Source of the DNA: Saprospiraceae bacterium
GTDB taxonomy: Bacteria; Bacteroidota; Bacteroidia; Chitinophagales; Saprospiraceae
NCBI GenBank assembly: GCA_016714985.1
Contig: JADKBS010000010.1
Coordinates: 1-64,000, forward strand
Direction: 5' to 3'
Length of the DNA stretch: 64,000 nucleotides
Both the position numbers and the translations under genes were made by a program. Below, one piece after another: positions 1 through 8,657 of the stretch (within the stretch, counting starts at the first letter, position 1; the number at the start of each line of letters is the position of its first letter). The notes under the pieces are model-generated. The model saw only the letters and a program-made list of their open reading frames with translations, did not search any database and was not told the DNA's origin.

Positions 1-2
1 AG

Positions 3-1486
3 GCCGTTGGTCGGATTGCCGACTTGGGCAGCTTGGCCCACGCCAATACGCAACGCATTGATTTGCAGGGAAAAACGCTCATGCCCGGCTTTTTCGACGC
101 CCATATCCACGTCTGGAAAGTGGGCGACCTACTCACCTTCAACCTCGACCTGCGGGGTGTTGGCAGCATCGAGGAAATGCAGGACAAGCTCCGTGATTTT
201 GCTGCACAACATCCTGAATTGCAATGGATTAGGGCCAGGGGCTTCAACGAGGCACAGTTGAAGGAAGGCCGCCTGCCCACTCGTTATGAGATAGACAAAG
301 TGGTGACTGACAGGCCCGTTTTCCTGCAACGGACTTGCGCCCATATTGCCGTCATCAATGCCAAAGCGTTGGAAATTTGCGGCATTAATGCCAAAACGCC
401 CGTGCCCTTTGGCGGCGAAATTCGGCTCGGAACCGATGGCCAACCCAATGGCATCCTTTGCGAAACAGCGCTCGGTTTGGCCATGCGGCATTTCCCCCCG
501 ACCACCGATGCGGACTACGAAACGATGATTCTGGCCGCTTGCCGTGAACTACTCCGCCACGGCGTCACCGCTGCCTGCGACCCAGCCGTCATGCCCGATT
601 TGTTGGCCGTTTACCAAAAAATGGACCGGGAAGGCCGGCTGCCCATGCGTATCCACGCTGTGCCCATCGTGTTGCCTGATGGTGGTACAGAACAGCTTCC
701 GCTCCCAGCATTGTACGAATCGGATAATCTTGTGGTGAACACTGTCAAGTTCTTTGCCGATGGCGGTCTGAGCGGGCAAACGGGAGCCCTTAGTCGTCCT
801 TATAAGGACTCCAACAGCCGGGGCATCCTTCGCCTCGACCCAACGCAGTTCTACGAATTGGCGCTCAAAGCCCAGGCCAAGGGCTTCCAAGTGGCCACCC
901 ACGCCATTGGAGACGAGGCTATCTCCTTGGTTATCAATACTTACGAACGGCTTTACCAAGCCCAGGCCGATGCTCCCCGCCACCGCATCGAGCACCTGGG
1001 CCTGCCAATGGGGAGCATCTCCGCCGTATTTCCGACATGAGTTTGCATGTGGTCACGCAGCCCATTTTCCTGCGGGAACTTGGCCGCAACTTCCGCCAAT
1101 CCCTCGACGACGCCTTCCTCGCCGACTGCTACCCCTTCCGCTCCATGCTCGACCACGGCATCAATGTGGCCTTCAGCAGCGACGCTCCCGTGGTGAAGGA
1201 CCTTCGCCCGCTCGCTTGCATCGCCGCTGCGATGGACAGGACGGATATGGATGGGGAGGTCATTTCGCCGAATGAAAAAATCGGGTTGATGGAGGGGCTG
1301 GAATGCTATACGGTGGGGGGTGCGAGGGCGAACGGGGTGGAAACCCAAGTCGGTAGCATTGCAAAAGGCAAGGCTGCCGATTTAATCGAACTTGACTTGC
1401 CAGTCACTGGATTCAGTGCGATGGAATTGGGAAACTTGTCAGTGGTTGGGGTTTGGCGGAATGGAGGAAAGGCGGGAGGGGGTTGA
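3..1486 (+). CDS. Amidohydrolase family 3 (YtcJ-like), 5'-partial, one frameshift
   Basis: Predicted metal-dependent hydrolase of the amidohydrolase superfamily, YtcJ-like branch; the substrate cannot be read from sequence. The frame is open to the window edge, so the N terminus lies outside. Visible metal-site motifs are DAHIHVW near the start, HAIGDEA, RIEHLGLP and, after the break, SDAPVV. The frame shifts by -1 at a G4 run (1010-1013). One extra G restores a continuous reading through GEHLRRISDM into the second half that starts near 1037. The lesion fits a homopolymer miscount as well as real decay. This is the last gene before the left junction of the island. Confidence 0.85.
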
Positions 1487-1499
1487 GTTTTGGGGGCAT

Positions 1500-1531
1500 G
1501 AAAAAGGCTTCCATTGCTTGAAGCTTTTTCT
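1500..1531. terminator. Hairpin terminator at the left island junction
   Basis: AAAAAGGCTTC pairs with GAAGCTTTTT around a short loop, with one bulged base, and is followed by a T run. It serves the amidohydrolase. Read on the minus strand it lies just beyond the tRNA-Pro-like fragment, where an original tRNA terminator would be expected. Confidence 0.55.
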
Positions 1532-1538
1532 AAAATTG

Positions 1539-1569
1539 CGGGGTGACAATATTTTGATTTACGACCACA
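1539..1569 (-). repeat. Degenerate copy of the tRNA-Pro 3' half (candidate att site)
   Basis: This segment aligns without gaps to 19537-19567, the 3' half of the intact tRNA-Pro: CGGGGTGACAA, then 8 of 13 matches, then GACCACA, for 26 of 31 identities. Both copies have the same orientation. This is the geometry left when an element inserts in a tRNA 3' end: the intact tRNA at one end of the island and a partial duplicate at the other. The left copy has diverged, which suggests an old insertion. Confidence 0.6.
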
Positions 1570-1584
1570 GGTAGAGATGAGAGG

Positions 1585-1656
1585 GAGCCGACCACCGAGA
1601 GGAATCCTAAGGATGGGAGCGAAGTGGAATCACGGATAGCCCGACCGTAGGGAAGC
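1585..1656 (+). repeat. Dispersed ~73-bp repeat, copy 1
   Basis: It starts GAGCCGACC, ends CACGGATAGCCCGACC plus GGGAAGC, and has an internal AATCC..AGGAT stretch. A second copy in the same orientation lies at 3361-3433 with the same landmarks, clearly more similar than chance. The two copies bracket a 1.7-kb segment with a DUF697 relic and a DUF6876 gene. The role is unknown; the sequence is rich in short self-complementary stretches. Confidence 0.65.
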
Positions 1657-1769
1657 ATATAAGGGTTCTTTGTTTGTGTAAATTTTATATTTTATGAAGA
1701 GTGCAGTGATTTTTTAACAGTTAATAACAATGCTCTAAAATTTTATACTAATCTTAAAACATTTTAACA

Positions 1770-1783
1770 AACGATTAATCGTT
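1770..1783. promoter_or_regulatory. 14-bp perfect palindrome upstream of the DUF697 gene
   Basis: AACGATTAATCGTT is a perfect palindrome in an AT-rich stretch about 70 bp before the ATG at 1852. Position and symmetry suit a dimeric repressor operator; that role is an inference. Confidence 0.35.
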
Positions 1784-1851
1784 GCGGTATTGCGATGGAA
1801 TTTTAAAAGCCCAATTTTTGCGAACATCATTTCATCACTAAATCCAACCGT

Positions 1852-2231
1852 ATGACTACCGAATTCAATTTTTCCTCAGCAGGCAGCGATGCCAATGCAC
1901 TCGTAAACAAGTATGTAGCCCTTTGTGCAGGAACAGCCATTGCAACTGGCCCAATACCTGGCACAAGCGCAATCCTGACGGGTACGAGGCTACGATGGTT
2001 TTTCACATTGCCCGTGTTTAGGGTTATTCGCCAACTTTGCAGGAAGCGGCCAACACAATTGGGGGGCTTGTTGCAGCCTCTGGCATTCTAAAAACCTTGG
2101 CCATAGAGGCATGTACGTTCATCCCAATTTTTGGCTGGCTGGTCAAATCCTCTATTGCTGGAGCATCTTGTAAAGCAATAGGCAACTTGGCGATTTCCTA
2201 TTATGAGACCAAGCGAAGGAAGGGCGAATAA
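1852..2231 (+). pseudogene. DUF697-like membrane-associated protein, disrupted
   Basis: Joining two frames gives a recognisable DUF697-type domain: a short N terminus, then LVNKYVALCAGTAIATGPIP, GYEATMVFHIARV, YSPTLQEAANTIGGLVAASG and a final hydrophobic FIPIFGWLVKSSIAGASCKA. Members usually sit next to membranes and often near GTPase or stress modules. Two lesions are visible: a -1 shift at a G3 run (1980-1982), and an in-frame TAG at 2019-2021 where the family has YG. The second is not a simple homopolymer error, so real decay is likely. A strong terminator follows. Confidence 0.65.
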
Positions 2232-2251
2232 CCATTAGTCTTTCCCGAATT

Positions 2252-2296
2252 AATTAAGGCCAGCAGGGCAACCCTCCCTCCTGGCCTTAATTTTTT
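2252..2296. terminator. Rho-independent terminator
   Basis: AATTAAGGCCAG (2252-2263) pairs perfectly with CTGGCCTTAATT (2281-2292), followed by a T run. It ends the DUF697 gene and separates it from the minus-strand pair downstream. Confidence 0.8.
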
Positions 2297-2378
2297 AAGG
2301 TATGTCAAATTCTTCGATTGCCGGGACTGCGAGTTCATTCCACCAATGAGAGAACCTAGTCAAGGCCGCTCTTCGCTC

Positions 2379-2618
2379 CTAGTCAGTGGCGGTGCACAAG
2401 AGATTGTGCTGCCTGAAACAACCCTGCGCCATTTTGAGCACTTCCAACACCATTGCAGCATTGCAGAGCAAGGCGGCCACTTCTTCCTGCTGGCTTGCCT
2501 CAGGGTGCTCGTTGGTTTCAGCAACCTTAACCCCGGCTCCATTGAAAATCTCAAAGGCTGGGATTTCCTTGCCGTCCTGTGCGGTGTACGGTGTGAATTT
2601 ATAGGTGTATTGGGTCAT
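2379..2618 (-). CDS. Hypothetical protein, 79 aa
   Basis: Small acidic protein starting MTQYTYKFTPYTAQDGKEIP, with no domain I recognise. It lies 22 bp downstream of the DUF6876 gene on the same strand, so the two are probably one transcript. Its composition (short beta-like N terminus, helical middle with LLCNAAMVLEVLKMA) fits a small soluble protein. Such pairs are typical cargo of mobile elements. ATG start at 2616-2618. Confidence 0.5.
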   Translation of the reverse strand: MTQYTYKFTPYTAQDGKEIPAFEIFNGAGVKVAETNEHPEASQQEEVAALLCNAAMVLEVLKMAQGCFRQHNLLCTATD

Positions 2619-2640
2619 TTCATTTTCCTTTCATTTGAAT

Positions 2641-2991
2641 CTAATATTCACTGGGCAATAACAACGTGCCGCCGATGAACCAGAGCGAGAAACCGTCCAA
2701 GGGGAAATCGGTGTAGGGTATCTTGAAGCGGGCGACCCTGTTGCCGTTGCCATCGCCCACGGAGATGGATGCGCCGCCAGCAGGAAGTAGCCTGATTGTC
2801 CAGACCTCGAATTCTTGCGCTGATATGGCAGCAGACTGGTTGGAGAAGATGAAGTCCAAAAGCCAGTATGCCCCGCCGTTCTCGGCCAAGTACTGGACGC
2901 CCTCGGTATAAACGTACTTGCGGAACAGGGGATGGCGGTAGTAGGCATCGCCCCCGGTGAAGGACTTGAGGTCTTGAAGCAGGTTTTTCAT
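2641..2991 (-). CDS. DUF6876 family protein
   Basis: 116 aa, matching the small DUF6876 family by eye: an N-terminal FTGGDAYYRHPLFRKYVYTEG segment with the Tyr/Thr-Glu-Gly motif, a central GGAYWLLDFIFSNQ, a DGNGNRVARFKI turn, and the typical end YTDFPLDG followed by LLLPSEY at the C terminus. The molecular function is unknown; members usually sit on plasmids, conjugative elements and islands. ATG start at 2989-2991. It is the upstream gene of a two-gene minus-strand unit. Confidence 0.65.
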   Translation of the reverse strand: MKNLLQDLKSFTGGDAYYRHPLFRKYVYTEGVQYLAENGGAYWLLDFIFSNQSAAISAQEFEVWTIRLLPAGGASISVGDGNGNRVARFKIPYTDFPLDGFSLWFIGGTLLLPSEY

Positions 2992-3786
2992 GGTTTTCCC
3001 TTTCTGTTTGGTTTTGGGTTGCGTACCGTCTGCAACCTTGGCCCTCGCCGAGAGTGGGGAAACAACTTCAAGGAGGCTCCGAACGAGGGTTCCCGCCGAA
3101 GGTGGGATGCGTTGGGATGCCTTGCGGGCGTGAGGGCGAAGCCCTTAGCGACTTTTTCTCCTTTTTGATTTGATAAGAAATGTCAGTGTTCTGGCTTCAA
3201 AAGGATGGTCATGGAATGAAGGGAAACGAAATTCCGTGTTCATCCTTGCGGGGAACGGACAGCGGCTGGAGCGCATGAAGGCTCGATGAGCCACAGAGTG
3301 GCCGGATTTAGAGAAGCGGTTGTCCGTGGTGCAAGCGGGCAGGGGCTTAGGGATTGTAGTGAGCCGACCGCAGGGAGTAATCCGCAGGATTGGAGCGCAA
3401 GCGGCATCACGGATAGCCCGACCCTTGGGAAGCCCCAATAGAACCACTGTTCAAAGGAATTGCTAAATTCCTACTTAGCTGCGTTACCCAGCAGGGCGAT
3501 TTCTGGTAAAATTCCCTGCAATTCACACAAAAAGTAACGTTGCAAGGCGAGGAGTGGCTGCACCTGTGAACCAACAACCCAAAATCCAATTACCAGTGAT
3601 GCTGGAAAAAAAATCGCTACAAATGCAACATTTTATTAATATTTGATGTTTTTACATGAATGGTTTTGATTATCCGTTGGAGTGTTTAGATTTGCGACAT
3701 CTTACAAAAATGCCGAATAGGTGACAGGCATTTCTTACCATACTTGGGCGAACTTACACATATATATACACTAAGCCCACAACTAC
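2992..3786. other. 795-bp gap without a convincing gene
   Basis: Short open frames on both strands here have no protein-like composition. The segment holds GC-rich, self-complementary sequence at 3020-3160 and 3240-3440, including the second copy of the dispersed repeat, and then an AT-rich stretch at 3600-3780 that probably carries the promoter of the gene at 3787. A structured RNA cannot be excluded. Confidence 0.5.
3361..3433 (+). repeat. Dispersed ~73-bp repeat, copy 2
   Basis: Direct repeat of 1585-1656 with GAGCCGACC, AATCCGCAGGAT, GGAGCG, CACGGATAGCCCGACC and GGGAAGC in the same order. Most differences are substitutions. The GCAGG and GCGCAAGC stretches could form short stems. Confidence 0.65.
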
Positions 3787-4359
3787 ATGAGCAACCAAGA
3801 AAGACGAGAGACCGACAACCTTGACCATGAAGGCGAGCTGATTGCCATATACGAAAAGCAAAAGGAAGTCATGCAATGGCTAGTCACCTTGCCCGATGGG
3901 AAGGAAGCCGACGAAGTGAAGCGAACGATAATCGACGAGCTTTTGAAGTCGGGGGTGCCTTCAAGCATGGCTCCGGTTTCGCCAACACCGGAACCAATCA
4001 AGGAGAAGGAAAGCAGTTCTCAAGATGACAAGAGGCTTAGCCTTGAACTTGAAGCCAAGCTTGACGATTTGAAGCACAAACGTGAGCGTCACGAACTTGA
4101 ACTGCAAATGAAGGCTGACCACCACAAGGTTTCCATTCAGAGGGAACGGCTTCTGAACTGGTTAATGGGCATTGGGGCTTCCATCTGCTTCATGGCGTTT
4201 GCGGGGAGTTGCATAGCTCTGTACATGGGGGTAAAATTGGCAGTGCTCCCAGGTTCCGCCATCGTCTCCATCGTCATTTGGCTGATGCTCAGGAAAATGT
4301 TAAACCCTAAGTCTTGGAAGGTCATCGAAAAATTGGAAGAGACCGGAGGAGACTTATAA
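3787..4359 (+). CDS. Hypothetical protein with coiled coil and two TM helices
   Basis: 190 aa, not recognised. Residues 1-60 are polar, followed by a Pro/Ser-rich linker (GVPSSMAPVSPTPEPIKEK). A charged coiled coil (SLELEAKLDDLKHKRERHELELQ) comes next, then two hydrophobic segments near residues 120-165 (LMGIGASICFMAFAGSCIAL and VLPGSAIVSIVIWLML) and a short cytosolic tail. The layout suggests a small membrane-anchored protein with a long N-terminal helix. The next gene starts 11 bp downstream, so they are probably co-transcribed. Confidence 0.6.
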   Translation: MSNQERRETDNLDHEGELIAIYEKQKEVMQWLVTLPDGKEADEVKRTIIDELLKSGVPSSMAPVSPTPEPIKEKESSSQDDKRLSLELEAKLDDLKHKRERHELELQMKADHHKVSIQRERLLNWLMGIGASICFMAFAGSCIALYMGVKLAVLPGSAIVSIVIWLMLRKMLNPKSWKVIEKLEETGGDL

Positions 4360-4370
4360 AAGAAAATACA

Positions 4371-4676
4371 ATGATAACCAAACAACAGTTCCGTACCTTC
4401 CTTATTATGCTCGTTGCCTCAGCGCTCATACTGGGCACGGCAGGCTATTACGTCTTTTTGTCGGGTTCCGAAATAAGCGAGAACTTAGAGCTGGTAATCT
4501 TTATGGTCATGGGCGTTTCCTTTGCCTGTTTACTGGTCTCACTTGTTTATGTGTCGTTCCCGGTGCAAAAAAAACTGTCAAAAGCAGTGGTTAAAAAGAC
4601 AAAGGCGAAAGCAAGCCCTGACACCACAACACAGACAAAGACCAAAGTACAGATGACAGAAACTGCACTGGCATAA
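4371..4676 (+). CDS. Hypothetical two-TM membrane protein
   Basis: 101 aa from the ATG at 4371. Two hydrophobic helices (FLIMLVASALILGTAGYYVF and LVIFMVMGVSFACLLVSLVYV) are followed by a Lys/Thr-rich cytosolic tail (KKTKAKASPDTTTQTKTK). No family recognised. It follows the 3787 gene closely and ends at a good terminator hairpin, which makes a two-gene unit of membrane proteins of unknown function inside the island. Confidence 0.55.
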   Translation: MITKQQFRTFLIMLVASALILGTAGYYVFLSGSEISENLELVIFMVMGVSFACLLVSLVYVSFPVQKKLSKAVVKKTKAKASPDTTTQTKTKVQMTETALA

Positions 4677-4707
4677 TAAGGCAGTTAGTCGTTCCCACAT
4701 TCCTGTC

Positions 4708-4737
4708 AGTCCGGCAATCAACAATGCCGGACTTTTA
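4708..4737. terminator. Rho-independent terminator
   Basis: AGTCCGGCA (4708-4716) pairs with TGCCGGACT (4725-4733) and is followed by TTTT. It closes the two-gene membrane protein unit. Confidence 0.75.
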
Positions 4738-4984
4738 TAGCCACGGCCCGTAAAGTGCCACGAGAATGGCCAAAGCCGTGTGTTGCATTTCCCCCACCAC
4801 ACTGAAGGATGCCTGCCATTGGCTTACCAGCGGCATCCTATGCGCACCCAATTTTATTGACGATGGCGCGTCCCGAACCCTTGTGACTGTTCACGGGCTA
4901 AGCGTCCATTTGCCGCCTACACGGATAGCAACATCAGTCGCTTGTGGCAAAGTTTTTGACAACAACATTTTAATATACTAAATA

Positions 4985-5155
4985 ATGCTGAGTAACGACG
5001 AAATCGAACTTGAAATCCGCCAACTTGAAGGCCGCTACGTTGCGCTCAAGACCATTTTTGCCGATGACGAGGCCACGAGAGATTCCCTGAGGAAGGAAAG
5101 GGAGCGGATGCTTGAGAAAATGATTGCCTTGCAAAGAAAGGTACTCCTGAGATGA
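4985..5155 (+). CDS. Small coiled-coil protein, 56 aa
   Basis: Short reading frame starting MLSNDEIELEIRQLEGRYVA and continuing as one charged amphipathic helix (DEATRDSLRKERERMLEKMI). It starts with ATG after an AT-rich promoter-like stretch and ends in TGA. Composition and isolation suggest a genuine small gene, possibly a scaffold or antitoxin-like peptide, but no family is recognised. Confidence 0.4.
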   Translation: MLSNDEIELEIRQLEGRYVALKTIFADDEATRDSLRKERERMLEKMIALQRKVLLR

Positions 5156-5541
5156 TAGCTCCAGACAAGCAGATGCCTTAAACATTTGCCCACAATTCCT
5201 TCATCTCCGAAGGAGATGTCCTACATTACTGAACCAACTCTCCTCGAAGTTTCTAACCTGTTACGGCTTTCCAAATGACCAGCATTGACAAGACATTGTG
5301 TATAACAACAAGTGGCTTTCCTATACCACTTATTGTGGCCTTTCAATTTGGTGATTTTCTAAATGGCCAAAGCGCTTCCCTATGTAAGTCATACACAGAC
5401 CAACCTGTTGAATTTGTGTTACTTAAACAATGTGGATTTTGTTTACTTTTGACTTCATAAGCTAAGGGCTAAAAAATAACCCTTTTTCAACAATGGGAAG
5501 TGCTATATCAAGGAGGCCTTTCTCATTCAAATATCAAGAAA
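5156..5541. other. Gap before the GAPS4/Panoptes operon
   Basis: About 385 bp. The only open frame (61 aa, from 5275) has no protein-like composition. The AT-rich stretch 5400-5541 probably holds the promoter of the defence operon; AAGGAGG at 5513-5519 is purine-rich but too far from the ATG at 5542 to be its ribosome binding site. Confidence 0.4.
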
Positions 5542-6477
5542 ATGGCAGGAGAAAAGTCTGTACTCTCAGGAGAAGCAGGGCAAAAAATCACATCAAGATT
5601 ACTTCAACTTTGTGGATGTAACATTGTAGAACACGTTGATTTTGCGTGTCATAATGGGGTGAAGCACCAAGCCCCAAACACGAAAAGCCCAAGAGGTCAG
5701 CATAGCATAGATGGTATCCAATGCTATGATAGCCCGCTTAACCATGCTGTAAAGAAGCTGGTTTGTATTTCTTCCAAACACCACATAGACGAGTATCCGA
5801 ATACTCCCAAGACGAAGTTGTACCGTACCGCTAAGGATTTGGCTCAATCCATTGATTGTGCAAAGGATAGTTCGGAAATAAGCGAAAGATTCATCTTCAA
5901 TGGTCAGGAAGAAAGAAATTTAGAGTGTGATGGTCTCGTTACCTTCTTCTCTTCGTCGTTAGAGGAAAAGCATGTGTCTTTTTTCCGGGACAATGGAATG
6001 GAACTGAGTGTCCCATCCGATGAATTTGATACCATTTACTTTTTAGACAACAAGCGAGCAACTTTTCTGTACTCATCCATCAAGGAAGCCCAGGAATACA
6101 GCGACGACCGAAAAATCAGCTTTGTTTATCCTGACACAGGATTCAACCAAGACGCCGAAAAGATAAACCCTGCGGGCAAGCTGCTACCGTTGGAGTTGAT
6201 GTGCAGCGATATTCTACCCCTGCTTGTCCAGAAGGGGGAAGACTATCACATCCTTATTTTTTGCAATGACGAAATAGAAAAAAAGTACCTCAAAAGGGTC
6301 ATTTGGATGGTTCACAAGCTGTGCCCCTTTGCATCAAGGACAAATATCTATTTTCCGAATTTCGACCCAAGCAAACATGACGAGATGGTTTTCTCCGTCA
6401 AGCAGGAGTTTCAGGAGAGCAACTATATTGGAAGGATTGGCGTGAAAAATGGGACGATGCTTCCTTCATCAAGCTAA
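5542..6477 (+). CDS. gapS4a: GapS4a-like PD-(D/E)XK nuclease (GAPS4 anti-phage system), frameshifted near the end
   Basis: The N terminus (AGEKSVLSGEAGQKITSRLL) and the core resemble the GAPS4 nuclease subunit: SIDGIQCYDSPL with Asp57, then KKLVCISSKHH with Lys79 as a PD-(D/E)XK-like pair, then YPNTPKTKLYRTAKDLAQSI and FDTIYFLDNKRATFLYSSIK. I choose the ATG at 5542 because the conserved N terminus begins there. Around 6418-6424 the frame appears to lose one base: the -1 frame reads QLYWKDWREKWDDASFIKLK and runs without a stop into the partner gene. So either the C terminus is misread here or the two subunits are fused. GAPS4 is a two-gene system reported to block phage. The assignment rests on remembered family features. 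Confidence 0.6.
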   Translation: MAGEKSVLSGEAGQKITSRLLQLCGCNIVEHVDFACHNGVKHQAPNTKSPRGQHSIDGIQCYDSPLNHAVKKLVCISSKHHIDEYPNTPKTKLYRTAKDLAQSIDCAKDSSEISERFIFNGQEERNLECDGLVTFFSSSLEEKHVSFFRDNGMELSVPSDEFDTIYFLDNKRATFLYSSIKEAQEYSDDRKISFVYPDTGFNQDAEKINPAGKLLPLELMCSDILPLLVQKGEDYHILIFCNDEIEKKYLKRVIWMVHKLCPFASRTNIYFPNFDPSKHDEMVFSVKQEFQESNYIGRIGVKNGTMLPSSS

Positions 6478-6488
6478 AAGACGACAGC

Positions 6489-7666
6489 GTGTCCTATCAG
6501 AACACGGCACAGACGACTTCCATTTTCCCTCCGAATGAAAAGGTTGATTCGGTGGGTAAAATAACCGACGACTACGACAAGATACTGCCGTTTGGAAGCA
6601 AGATAAAACCGATACTTGCTTCCTCCATTCTTTCCGCTACTGACTTGAAGGACTTCCTGAAACGCAAAGGCATCTTTATCAAACACGCCGACAAGGAGCT
6701 TATCGTGCCTATTTTTGCCAATCTGCTGCTGTCGCCGATTGAGTTGGATTACTTGAAAGGCTTGCTGATAGACAAGGAGGAAAAGCCCAAATCGGTCAAT
6801 CGCAGTTCCGCTTTTATAGGTAAACCGGAGCAACTGAAAGAGGTGGTTCGACAGCTTCAACCCAAGGCGGTCAAGCTGAAATCCAATTGAAAGCATTTGC
6901 AAGAACCTAAACTTGTCTCGAAGGGGGACAATCGCTATGAAATCGAAATCAACATTGAAAGGCAGAATACGACCAAAGACCTCATAAGCGGAAGGACACA
7001 GCACGAAGGTCGCCTTACCGTCCTGCTGGACAAAGGAAAGGTAAATGTCAAAATCGAATACACTTCCACGGAAACCAAAAAGTATCTGGAGGATGTAGCC
7101 GCCGACTTGAACGATAAGCTAAAGGGTGCAGGGTGTATCCGTGAAGATTTGCGAAGCATCAAATTCAAGGACTTTCCATCCAACAAAGACCGGGTAGAAT
7201 TTTGACTGGGTTCAAGGACTTAGACCACTCGGACAAATTTTTTCAAGGAGAGGTCGTCAATATCAAATTCAAGCCTGATGAAAATGTCAAGGATTTGCCC
7301 GTTGAGCTAAAATCGTACAAGGGAAAGGTAAAAAACCTCGACATCAATGGCAACTTGTTGGAAGAGCTTCCCCATATCGAAAGCCCCGATTATCAAAACG
7401 CCATCCTACTATCAAGGGTAAAAATCAAGTTCTACTTTGAGATGGACGGAAACAAGGGGTGGTGCATTGCAGAAATCAGTTTTCCAAGCACGCTGAACGG
7501 CAAGCACGTTGACACTGACACAGACTTGGTCGTTTCAGTTGAGATACTTAGAGGCAAAGGTGAAAATATAAAAGACAATATTCCGAGGCTTCAAAACAAG
7601 CTGTCCAGGGCTTTAGACCAGATTGTTTTGAGCAAGTACCACGCTACCGTTTATGAAACGAGATGA
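6489..7666 (+). CDS. gapS4b: GapS4b-like partner of the GAPS4 system, interrupted by one stop and one frameshift
   Basis: The N-terminal part reads DDYDKILPFGSKIKPILASS, LKDFLKRKGIFIKHADKE and LLLSPIELDYLKGLL, the pattern I associate with the GAPS4b N-terminal domain. A beta-rich region follows (NRYEIEINIERQNTTKDLIS) and a C-terminal domain from TGFKDLDHSDKFFQGEVVNI. Two interruptions occur. TGA at 6888-6890 is in frame with the reading on both sides. At a T4 run (7200-7203) one extra T would join RVEF to LTGFKDLD. The GTG at 6489 is a provisional start. Its 3' end overlaps the next gene by 14 bp, so the genes are very likely co-transcribed. Confidence 0.6.
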
Positions 7667-8285
7667 TTTGATTACTATTGTTAAAATTTCGGTAGCAATG
7701 GCTTCAGTCATTACCCTGATTTATATGGTGGTTTTGGGAAAAGAAGGAGAGCCAAGCACAATTTTAAGAGCCATAAGTGCTGGAATATCAATCACTTCTG
7801 TTTTCTGGGTTATTCATGTCAAGTGGCTGTGGAAGTTCCCATTGTTCAATCAGATTATCGTTCGACCAAATCTGAACGGAACTTGGGAAGGTGAACTTGT
7901 ATCAGATTGGAAAGGTGAAAATGGAAGGCAAGTAGCCCCCAAGGCAATAATTGTAGTCATCAGGCAGGATTTCTTAAACTTTCATATAACAACTTTTACC
8001 AACAACTTCATTGGTGTTTCTTATGTGGAATCCCTTCTGATTGACAAGCCAAGAGGAGTGCAAAAGGTCGTTTATCTTTACAAAAAAGAAACGGCTGATT
8101 ACGGCACACAAGAGAGCAATGAAGGTGTTTCAGAGTTGAGGTTGATGTCAAATGACAAGCAAAAATTGGAAGGTAGGTACTGGACGAACATTAAGACCAA
8201 CGGGTATTTAAAACTAGAAAAAGTCTCTGAAAAACATGTAGAGTCTTTTGAGGAGGGGCAACAACTTCTACAATCCAAAATTTAA
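7653..8285 (+). CDS. optE: Two-TM beta-barrel effector, Cap15-like (Panoptes OptE)
   Basis: 210 aa. Two N-terminal membrane helices (about residues 8-28 and 42-62) are followed by a domain with the Cap15/2TM-beta pattern: PNLNGTWEGELVSDW, then alternating strands IIVVIRQDFLNFHITTF and GVSYVESLLI, VQKVVYLYKKE, GVSELRL, KLEGRYWTNIKTNGYLKLEK. Cap15-type barrels bind cyclic dinucleotides and their membrane helices act on the inner membrane. In Panoptes the effector OptE is held inactive by a nucleotide from mCpol and is released when phage proteins sponge that nucleotide. The mCpol gene 12 bp downstream supports this identity. The gene overlaps GapS4b by 14 bp. Confidence 0.8.
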   Translation: MKRDDLITIVKISVAMASVITLIYMVVLGKEGEPSTILRAISAGISITSVFWVIHVKWLWKFPLFNQIIVRPNLNGTWEGELVSDWKGENGRQVAPKAIIVVIRQDFLNFHITTFTNNFIGVSYVESLLIDKPRGVQKVVYLYKKETADYGTQESNEGVSELRLMSNDKQKLEGRYWTNIKTNGYLKLEKVSEKHVESFEEGQQLLQSKI

Positions 8286-8297
8286 ATACTGAGAAAC

Positions 8298-8657
8298 ATG
8301 AAATATATGCGTCTTGATGCAGACAGGATTGGGGAGGAAATAGAATTGGCATTGCTCAATGGTGATGTTGAAAAAGCAAACTCCATTCATTTGTCAGTTC
8401 AAAGAGGAATGATGATGGTGAGGGGAGAAAATCACCGCAAATACGGAGTTTGAAATATTGATGTCAGGATGTGATGATATTCTTGCTGTCTTTTCAGGTG
8501 GGCGCTTGGAGATTAGTTTGTTGGAGGATTTGAAAATAGCTTTCTCAGAGCAACCTCCTTTACTATAAGCATTGGTGTCGGGGACGACCTTCAAGAAGCG
8601 ATATTGAACCTACGAAAAGCAAAATTATCTGGGAGAGACAGAATAGTTGGGATATGA
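8298..8657 (+). CDS. optS: Minimal CRISPR polymerase (mCpol; Panoptes OptS), two single-base frame errors
   Basis: Read with two corrections this is a ~119-aa mCpol: MKYMRLDADRIGEEIELALL, a helix, FEILMSGCDDILAVFSGGRL, then TISIGVGDDLQEAILNLRKA and SGRDRIVGI. The family is a stand-alone GGDEF/Palm polymerase related to CRISPR Cas10; in Panoptes it makes a decoy cyclic dinucleotide. The two metal sites appear as D-A-D-R-I-G and as SGCDD, with Cys in place of the second Gly of the usual GGDD. The frame breaks are one extra G in the run 8422-8425 and one missing T in the run 8559-8561. A terminator overlaps the stop codon. Confidence 0.75.

Noticed and set aside
5275..5460. 61-codon frame before the GAPS4 genes
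   Set aside because: Low-complexity hydrophobic composition and no ribosome binding site; it probably spans the promoter region.
6888..6890. TGA inside GapS4b as selenocysteine or a reassigned codon
   Set aside because: All other genes use TGA as stop and no SECIS-like hairpin follows; a sequencing error or a nonsense change is simpler.
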